A DNA stretch of 64,000 bases from Phycisphaerales bacterium (lineage in GTDB: Bacteria > Planctomycetota > Phycisphaerae > Phycisphaerales > SM1A02). Where the stretch lies: assembly GCA_029260575.1 (NCBI GenBank), contig JAJDDB010000027.1:312501-376500 (forward strand), read 5' to 3'. Shown in pieces: positions 17,574 to 26,037 of this stretch. How positions within the stretch are numbered: position 1 is the first letter of the stretch; every line of letters starts with the position of its first letter. The notes under the pieces were generated by a model, which worked only from the letters and a program-made list of their open reading frames with translations, made no database searches and was not told the origin of the DNA. Position numbers and translations under genes: made by a program.

Positions 17574-20500
17574 ATGAATCTGCCCAAATCCTACACGCCT
17601 GCCGATCACGAACCGGAGATTTCCAGCCGCTGGGACGCCGCCGAGGCGTTTCACGCCGAACCCGATGATGATGGCAACCCGTACTGTATTCTGATCCCAC
17701 CGCCGAATGTTACTGCCGCCTTGCACCTCGGCCACGCGTTCAACAACGCCCTGCAGGATATTCTCGTTCGCCACCATCGTATGCGTGGTTTCAACACGCT
17801 GTGGATGCCGGGTACGGATCACGCCGGAATCGCCACCCAGGCGGTGGTCGAGAAGCGGCTCCACCAGCAGGGCAAGCGCCGCACGGATTACAGCCGTGAT
17901 GAATTCATCGCGCTCGTGCAGGCATGGAAAGATGAATATGAAGCGACCATCACCGAGCAACTCAAACTCATGGGCTGCTCGTGCGACTGGGACCGTCAGC
18001 GGTTCACGATGGATGACATGTGCGCCAAAGCGGTGCGCGAAGCCTTCTTCCAGTTGTTCAGGGAAGGCCTGATCTATCGCGGCAAGCGTCTCGTGAACTG
18101 GGACCCAGCCACGCAGACGGCACTTGCTGATGATGAAGTCGAAATGAAGGAAGTCGCAGGCAAGATGTATTACCTGCGGTATCCGCTGGTGCACCGTTCG
18201 ACCAATGCAAACGATCCGAAAGACTGCCAGGAAGTCACGTGGTCAGAACTTGCTGTCCGTGGGTATCCCGTGCCGAACGACGACGAGCACAGCGACGATG
18301 AAAAGGCGTGGATCACAGTTGCAACGACCCGCCCCGAAACATACCTCGGCGACACTGCCGTGGCGGTCAATCCCGATGACCCGCGCGCAACAGCGCTCAC
18401 AGACCTGTGCGCGCAGCTTCCGATCGTCGGCAGAGTGATCCCAATCATCACTGATGACTACGTTGTGCTGCCCGATCCGAAATCCGGTGAAGCCAAGGCG
18501 CAGTATGCAACCGGTTTTCTGAAGGTGACGCCTGCCCATGATCCCAACGACTATGACATTGGTCAGAGACATCTCGATGCGATCGCAGGCAACTCTTCAG
18601 GCGAAGTGATTCTGAACGTGCTCGCGCCCGATGCGACGATCAGCGATCAGCACGGTTGGGAGCGCGAAGCGTGGAACGAGGATGGCAGCGTCTTCGTCGG
18701 CATGTCGCGCGACGATGCCCGCGCCAAAGTCATTGATGAATTCAAAGCCCGCGGTCTGCTCGAACAGGTGCGCGAGTACAACCACAGTGTTGGCCATTCC
18801 TATCGCAGTCACGTCGCCATCGAACCGTACATGAGCGATCAGTGGTATGTGAAAGTGACGGACGATCGGTTGGTCGGTGAAGCGCAGCGCGCGCTTTCAA
18901 ACGATCAATACGACGGCAACAAACCATCGCGTCAATATCCATTAGCCCCCGGCTCTGCCGGGGGGGATGCCGATCACTATGACGGCGGCATGACGTTCTT
19001 CCCCGCGCGCTACGCGAAGATGTACCAATCCTGGCACGACAACCTGCGCGACTGGTGCATCAGCCGCCAACTCTGGTGGGGCCATCGGATACCGGTGTGG
19101 GAGTATCAGCCCAATTACGAATACATCTTTGAACACGGCAAGTTTAACGAGGCCGACGTCAGGGCGTTGGACACTATTCAAGAGGTTCGAGATGATCATG
19201 CTAATGAAGTAGATGTTCGTTGGAAGCAGGAACTTCCTGCTATATCGCCCGGATTGCCTGAAAGAGAGAAACAACGGAAACAACTTGCAAAGAAGTTGAG
19301 AACTTCGGTTGAGAACGTCATGGTCACACCAGAAGACCTGACAATTCGTGTTTGCACGAAGTCGCCGAGTGTGGCTCAACTACTTACAGCCGGCGGCTTC
19401 ACGCAGGATCCCGACGTCCTCGACACCTGGTTCAGCTCCGGCCTCTGGCCGCTCTCGACAATGGGCTGGCCCACGCCGGATGAATACGAAGACACCAAAG
19501 GCCTGCTGGAAACTTTCAATCCTACTTCGGTGTTGTGCACCGCCCGCGAGATCATCACCCTCTGGGTATCGCGGATGACGATGTTCAACCGGTTCTTCCT
19601 CAATGGCAAGATCCCGTTTGAACACGTTTACATCCACGCGATGATTCAGGACGGCCACGGCCAGAAGATGTCCAAATCCCTCGGCAACGGCGTCGATCCT
19701 CGCGACATCATTCACAGCCACGGCTCTGATGCCCTGCGCTTCACCCTCACGCAGATGGCCACGCAAACACAGGACGTGCGCATGCCGGTGGACACCGTCT
19801 GTCCGCACTGTTTGCACACGTTCCACCCCAAAGAGTTCCGCAACGCCAGCGGGTACACCGTCGCCGAAGCGACACAACAATGCCCAAAGTGCAGCAAGTC
19901 GATGACCACCGTCTACGGCGCAGCCTCCGGCGAGGCCCAGCCGACCGACGACGCACCGCTTGCGCGCAACACCTCAAGCAAGTTCGACCTCGGCAGAAAC
20001 TTCTGCAACAAACTGTGGAACGCAACACGCTTCGCGCTGACGAACCTTTCCGAAGCCAAAGCCCGCGGACTCCAATCCGTGGGAATCAAGGATATGTCCA
20101 TCGCCGACCGCTGGATCATCAGCCGCCTCCACGCCACGTTGCACGCTGTCGAAGACGCCATCGCTGCCTATCAGTTCAATGTCTACGCCGATGCGATGTA
20201 TGACTTCATCTGGCGGGATTTCTGCGACTGGTATCTCGAAGTGATCAAGCCGACCATTCAAGAAAACCCAGTCCAGCAACAGGTCTTGCGCACCGTACTC
20301 AACGCTGCGATGCGGCTGCTGCATCCGATCTGTCCGTTCGTCACCGAAGCACTCTGGTTGACGGTCAGTGCTGCCGGCGAAGCGGGTATCAACGGCATTA
20401 CACTGCCCACGCACGATCTGCTCGCGCAAGCTGCGTGGCCGTCCATAAACTGCGACGTGCATGACGAAGAAGCTGTTGCCACCTTCGAACGGGCTCAAGA

Positions 20501-20942
20501 ACTCACTGGCGCGATCCGCAATTTGCGCAGCGAACATCTCGTGCCGCCGAAGAAACGTATAACGTTGCACGTGACGGATTCTGCGCAGCAGTTGCTCGAT
20601 GCGGTGCCCGGCGTAGTGGAAACCATGTCAGGACTGCAGCGCGTCGAACTGATGACCAAAGAGCGTCCATCGGGGTCTATTCCACTCACGTTCGAGGGTG
20701 ATGAACTACTTCTGAGCGGGCTTGTCGATGCTGTGGATACTGACGCGGAACGACAGCGTCTTAAGAAGTTGATTGCTGAAAAGACCAAAGCAATTGACGC
20801 CATGAACGTTCGTCTGTCGAATGATGGATACATAGCCAAGGCACCTCCAAAGCTGGTCGAACAAACACGAAATCAGCTCTCAGATGCTCAGGCTGACCTT
20901 GCAGCAGCCCAGGCAGCTCTGGATTCGCTGAATGGTGCTTGA
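17574..20942 (+). CDS. valS: Valyl-tRNA synthetase with unusual insertions
   Basis: Class I aminoacyl-tRNA synthetase charging tRNA-Val. From the ATG at 17574 the protein has about 1122 residues, well above the roughly 880-950 usual for bacteria. HIGH motif LHLGH near residue 51, the editing domain in the middle, RDWCISRQLWWGHRIPVW, DVLDTWFSSGLWP, KMSKS (GQKMSKSLGNG) near 700, an anticodon domain and a C-terminal coiled coil. Extra pieces: a palindrome-encoded PLAPGSAGG near 18944; an AT-richer insert of about 55 residues near 19130-19390; a CPHC...CPKC zinc-ribbon insert near 19801-19900; and a second palindrome near 20059. Upstream in-frame ATGs at 17544 and 17559 are possible starts. Confidence 0.95.
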   Translation: MNLPKSYTPADHEPEISSRWDAAEAFHAEPDDDGNPYCILIPPPNVTAALHLGHAFNNALQDILVRHHRMRGFNTLWMPGTDHAGIATQAVVEKRLHQQGKRRTDYSRDEFIALVQAWKDEYEATITEQLKLMGCSCDWDRQRFTMDDMCAKAVREAFFQLFREGLIYRGKRLVNWDPATQTALADDEVEMKEVAGKMYYLRYPLVHRSTNANDPKDCQEVTWSELAVRGYPVPNDDEHSDDEKAWITVATTRPETYLGDTAVAVNPDDPRATALTDLCAQLPIVGRVIPIITDDYVVLPDPKSGEAKAQYATGFLKVTPAHDPNDYDIGQRHLDAIAGNSSGEVILNVLAPDATISDQHGWEREAWNEDGSVFVGMSRDDARAKVIDEFKARGLLEQVREYNHSVGHSYRSHVAIEPYMSDQWYVKVTDDRLVGEAQRALSNDQYDGNKPSRQYPLAPGSAGGDADHYDGGMTFFPARYAKMYQSWHDNLRDWCISRQLWWGHRIPVWEYQPNYEYIFEHGKFNEADVRALDTIQEVRDDHANEVDVRWKQELPAISPGLPEREKQRKQLAKKLRTSVENVMVTPEDLTIRVCTKSPSVAQLLTAGGFTQDPDVLDTWFSSGLWPLSTMGWPTPDEYEDTKGLLETFNPTSVLCTAREIITLWVSRMTMFNRFFLNGKIPFEHVYIHAMIQDGHGQKMSKSLGNGVDPRDIIHSHGSDALRFTLTQMATQTQDVRMPVDTVCPHCLHTFHPKEFRNASGYTVAEATQQCPKCSKSMTTVYGAASGEAQPTDDAPLARNTSSKFDLGRNFCNKLWNATRFALTNLSEAKARGLQSVGIKDMSIADRWIISRLHATLHAVEDAIAAYQFNVYADAMYDFIWRDFCDWYLEVIKPTIQENPVQQQVLRTVLNAAMRLLHPICPFVTEALWLTVSAAGEAGINGITLPTHDLLAQAAWPSINCDVHDEEAVATFERAQELTGAIRNLRSEHLVPPKKRITLHVTDSAQQLLDAVPGVVETMSGLQRVELMTKERPSGSIPLTFEGDELLLSGLVDAVDTDAERQRLKKLIAEKTKAIDAMNVRLSNDGYIAKAPPKLVEQTRNQLSDAQADLAAAQAALDSLNGA
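18944..18967. repeat. GC-rich palindromic element inside valS
   Basis: A perfect 8-bp stem CCCCCGGC / GCCGGGGG with a TCT loop (18946-18964), read in frame as PLAPGSAGG just before the conserved FFPARYAKMY block. Family alignment has no counterpart, so it looks like an inserted palindromic repeat tolerated within a protein loop. Confidence 0.6.
20058..20083. repeat. Second palindromic element inside valS
   Basis: CCCGCGGA / TCCGTGGG, an 8-bp stem with one G-U pair and a six-base loop (20062-20083), preceded by CAAAG. Read as KARGLQSVG. It shares CAAAGCCCGCGG with the palindrome at the rluB 3' end. Confidence 0.5.
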
Positions 20943-21034
20943 CAGACCGTTCACCGTGCCCAACCGTATAAGAGTCACATCACCCGGCCAGCAGGAGCCG
21001 GACACCCGACGACAACGCCTTCCGGAGACAACAG

Positions 21035-22219
21035 GTGCGGACAATCATTGGCACGACAGCAGGCTGGACACCAGCATGGATCGCTGCGGCAGCCCTGCTC
21101 GTTGGTGGTTGCAGCGCCACCATCGACACCGCCCGCCAGAATCCACATCCGGCTGCGATGCCCGCAGCGGTTTCCCCGGTTGATGAAACTGCATTTGAAG
21201 CTGGCGATGGCGTACTTGATGATTCATGGACAGCAACTCGCCGACCGTGGAAGTTTGCAGACTACGACGGCTGGCATGTGCAAACGCCGAACTATGACAT
21301 CTACACAACGATAAAGCACGACACTGTGCTCAACAGCCTGCCAAACTTTTATGAGGTCGCGCTGCATAATTATCTGACAGCGTTCGGCCCGTTGCCGCAA
21401 CCCAAACAGCGCTTCGAAACGTTTATGTTTCAGGATCGCAGACAATGGGCCGCAAAGACCCGGCAGATTCTTCCGGACCAATCCGATCTGTTCATGCGCC
21501 TCGGCCGAGGCGGCTTTTCCACACGCGGTATCGCAATTCTGTATTACATCGATTACGGCAGATGGCCGCGCGATACGTTCGCTATCGCCTCGCATGAAGG
21601 CTGGCACCAGTACACGCAGAAAACCTTCCGCCAGCAATTGCCCATCTGGCTGGAAGAAGGCATTGCAACGTACATGGAAGGCTACAGCATGAATCGGTCG
21701 ACCAGTACGCCGACCTTTCAACCGCATCGAAATCGAGAGCGCTCTCGAACACTTCGCGATGCTCTTCGCCGCAATCAGCTCATTCCACTTGCAGAGCTCA
21801 TGCGCCGTTCACCTCAATCATTTCTTGAGAACTCCAAGGATGCATTGCTGGTGTATTACGCGCAGGTCTGGGGCTTGGTGCATTTTCTGAACGAAGGTGA
21901 ACAAAGCAGATATCGCGGCGGTCTGCACGATCTTCTGCAGGATGCGGCCAACGGCAGGTTCATAAGCCGGGTGCGCGAACTTGCCAGCAACACGAACACG
22001 CGCTCAAGACGTTATTCGTCCGGGCGCATTGGCGCTGAGGCGCTCGAGGTGTATTTCAACACCGATATGAGTGAATTCGAACGGCAATACCTGGCGTACA
22101 TCACCGAACTGGTCGGTATGACATCGACCAAGACGACCGATGCGACAGAAGCTGCGACCGATGATTTTGGTGACGCCGAAAGGGTGATTCCAACTGCGAC
22201 CGCAGGCACTGTCGAATGA
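21035..22219 (+). CDS. DUF1570-like lipoprotein with HExxH metallopeptidase signature
   Basis: 394 residues from a GTG with GGAG 9 nt upstream. The signal ends in lipobox LVGGC (Cys near 26), so it is predicted to be a periplasm-facing lipoprotein. Residues about 185-215 contain SHEGWHQYTQKTF (HExxH) followed by LPIWLEEGIATYMEGY, whose Glu is the expected third zinc ligand, the arrangement of gluzincins. This combination resembles DUF1570 proteins frequent in planctomycetes; proteolytic activity is not proven. The C-terminal half is helical and ends in a Thr-rich tail. The stop overlaps the next ATG (ATGA), so it heads a three-gene coupled operon. Confidence 0.85.
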   Translation: MRTIIGTTAGWTPAWIAAAALLVGGCSATIDTARQNPHPAAMPAAVSPVDETAFEAGDGVLDDSWTATRRPWKFADYDGWHVQTPNYDIYTTIKHDTVLNSLPNFYEVALHNYLTAFGPLPQPKQRFETFMFQDRRQWAAKTRQILPDQSDLFMRLGRGGFSTRGIAILYYIDYGRWPRDTFAIASHEGWHQYTQKTFRQQLPIWLEEGIATYMEGYSMNRSTSTPTFQPHRNRERSRTLRDALRRNQLIPLAELMRRSPQSFLENSKDALLVYYAQVWGLVHFLNEGEQSRYRGGLHDLLQDAANGRFISRVRELASNTNTRSRRYSSGRIGAEALEVYFNTDMSEFERQYLAYITELVGMTSTKTTDATEAATDDFGDAERVIPTATAGTVE

Positions 22220-22722
22220 TCCTCGGCATTCTCGGAGATTCGCACGGCGATGCTGCCATCACGACACGCGCGGTCGAACTCTTGCGCGATGGCGGCGCTG
22301 AACTGCTGATCTATCTCGGTGATGTAGAAACCGAAGATGTCATTGTCTCCCTTTCGGCAATGCCGACGCGGCTTGTATTCGGTAACTGTGATTTCGACAT
22401 CGCATACCTGACAGAAGTTTCACAGCGGCTCGGCGTGACGGTGGATCACCCTGCCGGTCATCTCGATGTTGATGGTAAGACCGTAGTTTTCACCCACGGC
22501 CATCTTGAGCTATACATGAAGCAGGCCATTGAGCAAGCAACTGACTACCTGCTGCACGGCCATTCGCACATCGCCCGTGATGATCATTTCGGATCGACAC
22601 GAATCATCAACCCTGGAGCGCTACATCGAGCGCCCCGGTATACTGCTGCACTGCTTGACCCGGCCTCCGATCGTCTCGACCTCGTGGAAGTGCCCCGGCT
22701 CGAGCACACGAGACAGGGATGA
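22216..22722 (+). CDS. YfcE/MJ0936-type metallophosphoesterase
   Basis: 168 residues. Contains the calcineurin-like metal motifs in order: GDSHGD (residues 8-13), LGDVETED, FGNCDFD, THGH and HGHSH; the order and short length match the YfcE-type phosphodiesterase family. It would hydrolyse a phosphodiester using two metal ions; the natural substrate is not known. Its start overlaps the upstream DUF1570-like stop and its stop overlaps the downstream GNAT start, so all three are translated from one message. Confidence 0.93.
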   Translation: MILGILGDSHGDAAITTRAVELLRDGGAELLIYLGDVETEDVIVSLSAMPTRLVFGNCDFDIAYLTEVSQRLGVTVDHPAGHLDVDGKTVVFTHGHLELYMKQAIEQATDYLLHGHSHIARDDHFGSTRIINPGALHRAPRYTAALLDPASDRLDLVEVPRLEHTRQG

Positions 22723-23234
22723 TGGACGAATCAACTGAGATTCAATTCGACATTTCACGGCTAAAGGTCGAATTGGCTACCGAAGCTGACCTGCCGAACA
22801 TCCGCGAGCTGTTCCGCGCCGGCCTCGAAGACGGCCAGGTTCCCGCCAACGATACCGGCGCAGATATTGAAAATCTTACTGCGGGCTATTTTTCAGACGA
22901 CGGCGCAAGCGGATTCTGGGTTGCGCGGTACGACGACATGATCGTGGGCATGATCGGCGTGCAGCGCACCGGCAGCAATGTCGGCGAGATGCGGCGTTTG
23001 CGCGTACACAATAACTTTCGCCGCCGCGGTGTCGGCACACAACTTATGGAGAAAGCCATCGGCTTCTGCCAGAAGCACGGCTACCTCAAAGTCGTCCTGG
23101 ACGTGCGCATCGAACGTGAACCAGCAATCAAGTTGTTTGAGAAGTTCGGATTCGTCCTGTCGCGCACGCGCGAACTTGATGGCAGGCGCATGTTGGATTT
23201 CTATATCGATCTGTACCGCGAACCCGACGCCTGA
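22719..23234 (+). CDS. GNAT-family N-acetyltransferase
   Basis: 171 residues. Acetyl-CoA-dependent acyltransferase fold: an N-terminal ATEADLPNIRELF start, the central strand FWVARYDDMIVGMIGVQ, and the acetyl-CoA-binding motif A MRRLRVHNNFRRRGVGTQLM (Q/RxxGxG/A), then VVLDVRIEREPAIKLFEKFG. The substrate cannot be predicted. It ends the DUF1570-like / phosphoesterase / GNAT operon and is followed by a strong hairpin. Confidence 0.92.
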   Translation: MMDESTEIQFDISRLKVELATEADLPNIRELFRAGLEDGQVPANDTGADIENLTAGYFSDDGASGFWVARYDDMIVGMIGVQRTGSNVGEMRRLRVHNNFRRRGVGTQLMEKAIGFCQKHGYLKVVLDVRIEREPAIKLFEKFGFVLSRTRELDGRRMLDFYIDLYREPDA

Positions 23235-23257
23235 CATCGCAGAACTGCGCACAAGAA

Positions 23258-23293
23258 AGGCGCTGCTGTCGATGTTCTCGACAGACAGCGCCT
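23258..23293. terminator. Bidirectional hairpin terminator between GNAT and PDZ genes
   Basis: A long stem (AGGCGCTG and CTGTCGA arms, 23258-23272 with 23278-23293, one bulged base) sits between two converging genes; on the minus strand it is followed by TTTCTT. A second short palindrome, AACGGCT/AGCCGTT near 23308-23324, lies next to the PDZ gene stop. Confidence 0.6.
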
Positions 23294-23326
23294 CGTGTGG
23301 GAACAGGCAACGGCTCAAGCCGTTTC

Positions 23327-24514
23327 TCAGGCATCATCATCACGATCATTGTCGTGATTGTCTTTGTCATCATGATCATCAGCGGTATGCAAGCGCTTCT
23401 CCATGCGCTCCATCATCCGATGAATCATCTCCATATGCTCGTGCAACTTCTGCATTTGCTGATCCACATCGTCGCGGTCGATCCGCAGCCGTTCATGCAA
23501 TTCGTCAGCCCCGAACTGGCGTGCGTCCTCGGCATGACGCATCGCATTCCGTAGCGCATTCTCGATGACGCGGTTGATCTCATCGACATTAATGTTGATA
23601 TCATCGCGATCCGGAGACACGAACACGGGCATATTCTCGTGCGGCCCGAACGGACTGACAACGAATTCGCTCTTGGCGCGCATCGATACCGACGCATTGC
23701 CAAGCAGCTTTGCGTTGTGCATTTTCTCGCGGTCGTACGCTTCCAGTTCGACTTCAATGGTGTTGCGCCGACCCTCGTGGATAAATGTAAGCGTGATCGG
23801 ATCGCCCGCCTCGCGCTCTCGAAGAACGTCTCGCAACCGTGCCGGGCCAGCATCATCAACGCCGTCGATCGCCACGATGATGTCAAATTCCTCCAGACCC
23901 GCAGCGTGGGCGGTCAGCCCTTCGTACACGCCGGTGATAATCGTCGCCTTGCCTTCCTTGAGTTTCAGATGCTTGCGAAGTGCCGGGCTCGGCGATTCCA
24001 TATACACACCGAGCATCACCGGCGGTGGGTCGGAATCGAAAGCCATATCATCCTGCAACTGGATGGCAAATGGTTCATCACCCATTTCAAAGTGCATGTC
24101 ACCGTGCCATTCGAACGGCTCATCGCCAGCGTCCCAGATGCGCACCGACCGCATTTCATCGCCGTTCTCATCAAGCACGATGATCCTGCCGTCTTCATGG
24201 CGCAATCGATCACCTTCGACCAGCTTGCCATTCACCCAAACCTTTGGTTCGCCGTTATCGATTTCGATTTTGATTTCATGGGCCTCTACATCGTCGCCGG
24301 CGATGCGCTCGACGAAGACACTGTGGGAATGCTTCTTATCCTCGTCGCCGAACATCGCAAGCGCAACGGATTGCGGTACGATCTTCTGCTGCGCTGAAGG
24401 GTTTTTGTGTTTGTCGCAGGCGTGCGCACCGCCACTGAGCATGAGTGCGCCAACTGTGGCAAAGACGAGCATTGTCCCACTCCAAAGCATTTTGATTTCA
24501 CGTTGAGTGTTCAT
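23327..24514 (-). CDS. Exported PDZ-domain protein with acidic/His-rich tail
   Basis: 395 residues. The start has AGAGGAA upstream and a signal peptide (MLVFATVGALMLSGGAHA). Residues about 35-150 are charged and beta-like (VWVNGKLVEGDRLRHEDGRI). A PDZ domain spans about 155-265 (GVYMESPSPALRKHLKLKEG, AAGLEEFDIIVAIDGVDDAG, RLRDVLREREAGDPITLTFI), but no protease domain is attached. The C-terminal third is helical with His/Asp clusters (DDHDDKDNHDNDRDDDA), possibly metal-binding. It lies 72 nt downstream of the anti-sigma-like gene on the same strand, suggesting it belongs to that envelope-stress-like module. Confidence 0.85.
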   Translation of the reverse strand: MNTQREIKMLWSGTMLVFATVGALMLSGGAHACDKHKNPSAQQKIVPQSVALAMFGDEDKKHSHSVFVERIAGDDVEAHEIKIEIDNGEPKVWVNGKLVEGDRLRHEDGRIIVLDENGDEMRSVRIWDAGDEPFEWHGDMHFEMGDEPFAIQLQDDMAFDSDPPPVMLGVYMESPSPALRKHLKLKEGKATIITGVYEGLTAHAAGLEEFDIIVAIDGVDDAGPARLRDVLREREAGDPITLTFIHEGRRNTIEVELEAYDREKMHNAKLLGNASVSMRAKSEFVVSPFGPHENMPVFVSPDRDDININVDEINRVIENALRNAMRHAEDARQFGADELHERLRIDRDDVDQQMQKLHEHMEMIHRMMERMEKRLHTADDHDDKDNHDNDRDDDA

Positions 24515-24586
24515 GGTGTCGTTCCTCTTCGAAAACTGATCGTGTCAGTTGATTGATTTCAGATGAATACGTACGCACGTGCATCA

Positions 24587-25222
24587 TTACATCGCGCCGC
24601 CACGCGGCGGTTCATACCCGACAAGTCGCGCCTGACCGGAATCATCCTGCCCGGTTACTTCATAGAGATCCGGCACAGTCGCGCGCTCCTGAATCTGCCG
24701 CAGGAAAACCACGTCAAAGCCGATTCCCGAATCGGACGGCCGAGCATTGATCAACACCCGCTGCGGCAACTCACGTATGACGCTCCCCTGCTCCTGACCC
24801 TGCTGCATGTACTGCTGGAAGAACTGCTCCGGCGTCCACCCGGCGGTCATTGCTTCAACCGGCTGCGTATGTGTCGACTGGAAATTCGAGGTGCGCAGCT
24901 GGGCTAGACCGGCAACGATGACGACAGCAGCCGCCACCGCCCACCCAAGCCAGGCCCGCCCGCTGAAGTTGACGTTTCCAAACGCAGCTGCATCACCATT
25001 CGTGGAGTTGCTGTATGCGGCTGATGCGCGTGATTCTTCTGCAACAGCACATGCGCTGCCCACGGCGCGCATAAGCGCAAGTTGATCGCGCTGCGCTTCA
25101 GCAAGTTGTCGCCACAGCACAGGATCAGCCTCGGCCCGCACTGTCCATTCGGTCCACGGTTGTTCGATTGTGCCGCCGTCAAGAATCTCGTTGATCAGAT
25201 TGTCGTTTGTTGTTGCGTTCAT
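24587..25222 (-). CDS. Single-pass membrane protein, probable anti-sigma factor
   Basis: 211 residues. The ATG overlaps the sigma factor stop as ATGA. The N-terminal 100 residues are cytoplasmic and helical, with ILDGGTIEQPWTEWTVRAEA and LWRQLAEAQRDQLALMRAV; one membrane helix follows (WLGWAVAAAVVIVAGLAQL, about 113-131), and then an extracytoplasmic domain with EQFFQQYMQQGQEQGSVI and FDVVFLRQIQERATVPDLYE. There is no zinc-finger Cys/His signature. Position and topology, not sequence similarity, support the anti-sigma assignment. Confidence 0.7.
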   Translation of the reverse strand: MNATTNDNLINEILDGGTIEQPWTEWTVRAEADPVLWRQLAEAQRDQLALMRAVGSACAVAEESRASAAYSNSTNGDAAAFGNVNFSGRAWLGWAVAAAVVIVAGLAQLRTSNFQSTHTQPVEAMTAGWTPEQFFQQYMQQGQEQGSVIRELPQRVLINARPSDSGIGFDVVFLRQIQERATVPDLYEVTGQDDSGQARLVGYEPPRGGAM

Positions 25223-25821
25223 AATCCGCGGGCTCCATCTGCAAGCGGCTGTCCGCATGCCCTCTTCTGAGTCATCTCCAGGAGCATTCGCCGGGCACGA
25301 GCAACTCGCGTATCAACCGTCGCTTCGGGAATGTCCATGATTTCACTGATCTGGCGCGACCGCATTCCATGCAGAGCGCGCAGCACGAGCGGCTCGCGGT
25401 ATGCTTCCGGAAGTTCCTGCACCATCTCCAGGATGCGCGATGTTTCGTCCTGCTGGGCCGCATCATTGTGCAGGCGAAGCGACGGCTGACTCGTATCGAG
25501 ATCCGGCGTGTGAATGACCGGCCGGCTGCGGGCCGAACGAGCCGACGCTCTTGCAACATTGATTGCAACTGTGCGCAGCCAGGCTCGCAGATGTCTGTGA
25601 TCCCGAAGCGTGTGCAGTTTGGTCACCATTGTCATTGCCACGTCCTGAAGCAGATCATCGAGGTCATCCAGCGCCGGCTTGTGTGCCAGCAGCACCGCTG
25701 CGACCCATCGGCGATGCTGCTCCCACAGCGCATCGATCGCTGCACGGTCGCCCGAAACTGCTGCGGTAATCGTCCCGTCCTCATGACGGTCGTGCTGGAT
25801 CGCCCTCACTGCTACCTCCAT
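25219..25821 (-). CDS. ECF-type RNA polymerase sigma factor
   Basis: About 200 residues from the Met at 25821 (a Met at 25860 is also possible). Region 2 is visible as DLDDLLQDVAMTMVTKLHTL and HLRAWLRTVAINVARASARS, the -10 recognition helix. Region 4 is LPEAYREPLVLRALHGMRSR followed by ISEIMDIPEATVDTRVARAR, the helix-turn-helix that binds the -35 element. It directs transcription of a small regulon, probably including its own operon. The downstream gene is a membrane protein with anti-sigma topology, then a secreted PDZ protein, so an envelope signal is likely. The open frame extends upstream to 26124 without resemblance to sigma factors. Confidence 0.92.
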   Translation of the reverse strand: MEVAVRAIQHDRHEDGTITAAVSGDRAAIDALWEQHRRWVAAVLLAHKPALDDLDDLLQDVAMTMVTKLHTLRDHRHLRAWLRTVAINVARASARSARSRPVIHTPDLDTSQPSLRLHNDAAQQDETSRILEMVQELPEAYREPLVLRALHGMRSRQISEIMDIPEATVDTRVARARRMLLEMTQKRACGQPLADGARGL

Positions 25822-26037
25822 GCCATTCAATCTGATGCGCCAATCGACCCGTTCTTCCATACCAGACTCGAAAAGTTGCGATTGTGGCTGCCAGAGCCTA
25901 TCGGACCGCCAATTCTGGCGTTGTGCGAAGCTCTCACGGTTGTAGGCAGCGGGCTGGGTAAACCTGCTCTGGCTGAACACACCGGCTCCCGATTCGGGTC
26001 GATCTGCATGGATGAGGCGCGCAGGAGAACCGCAACG

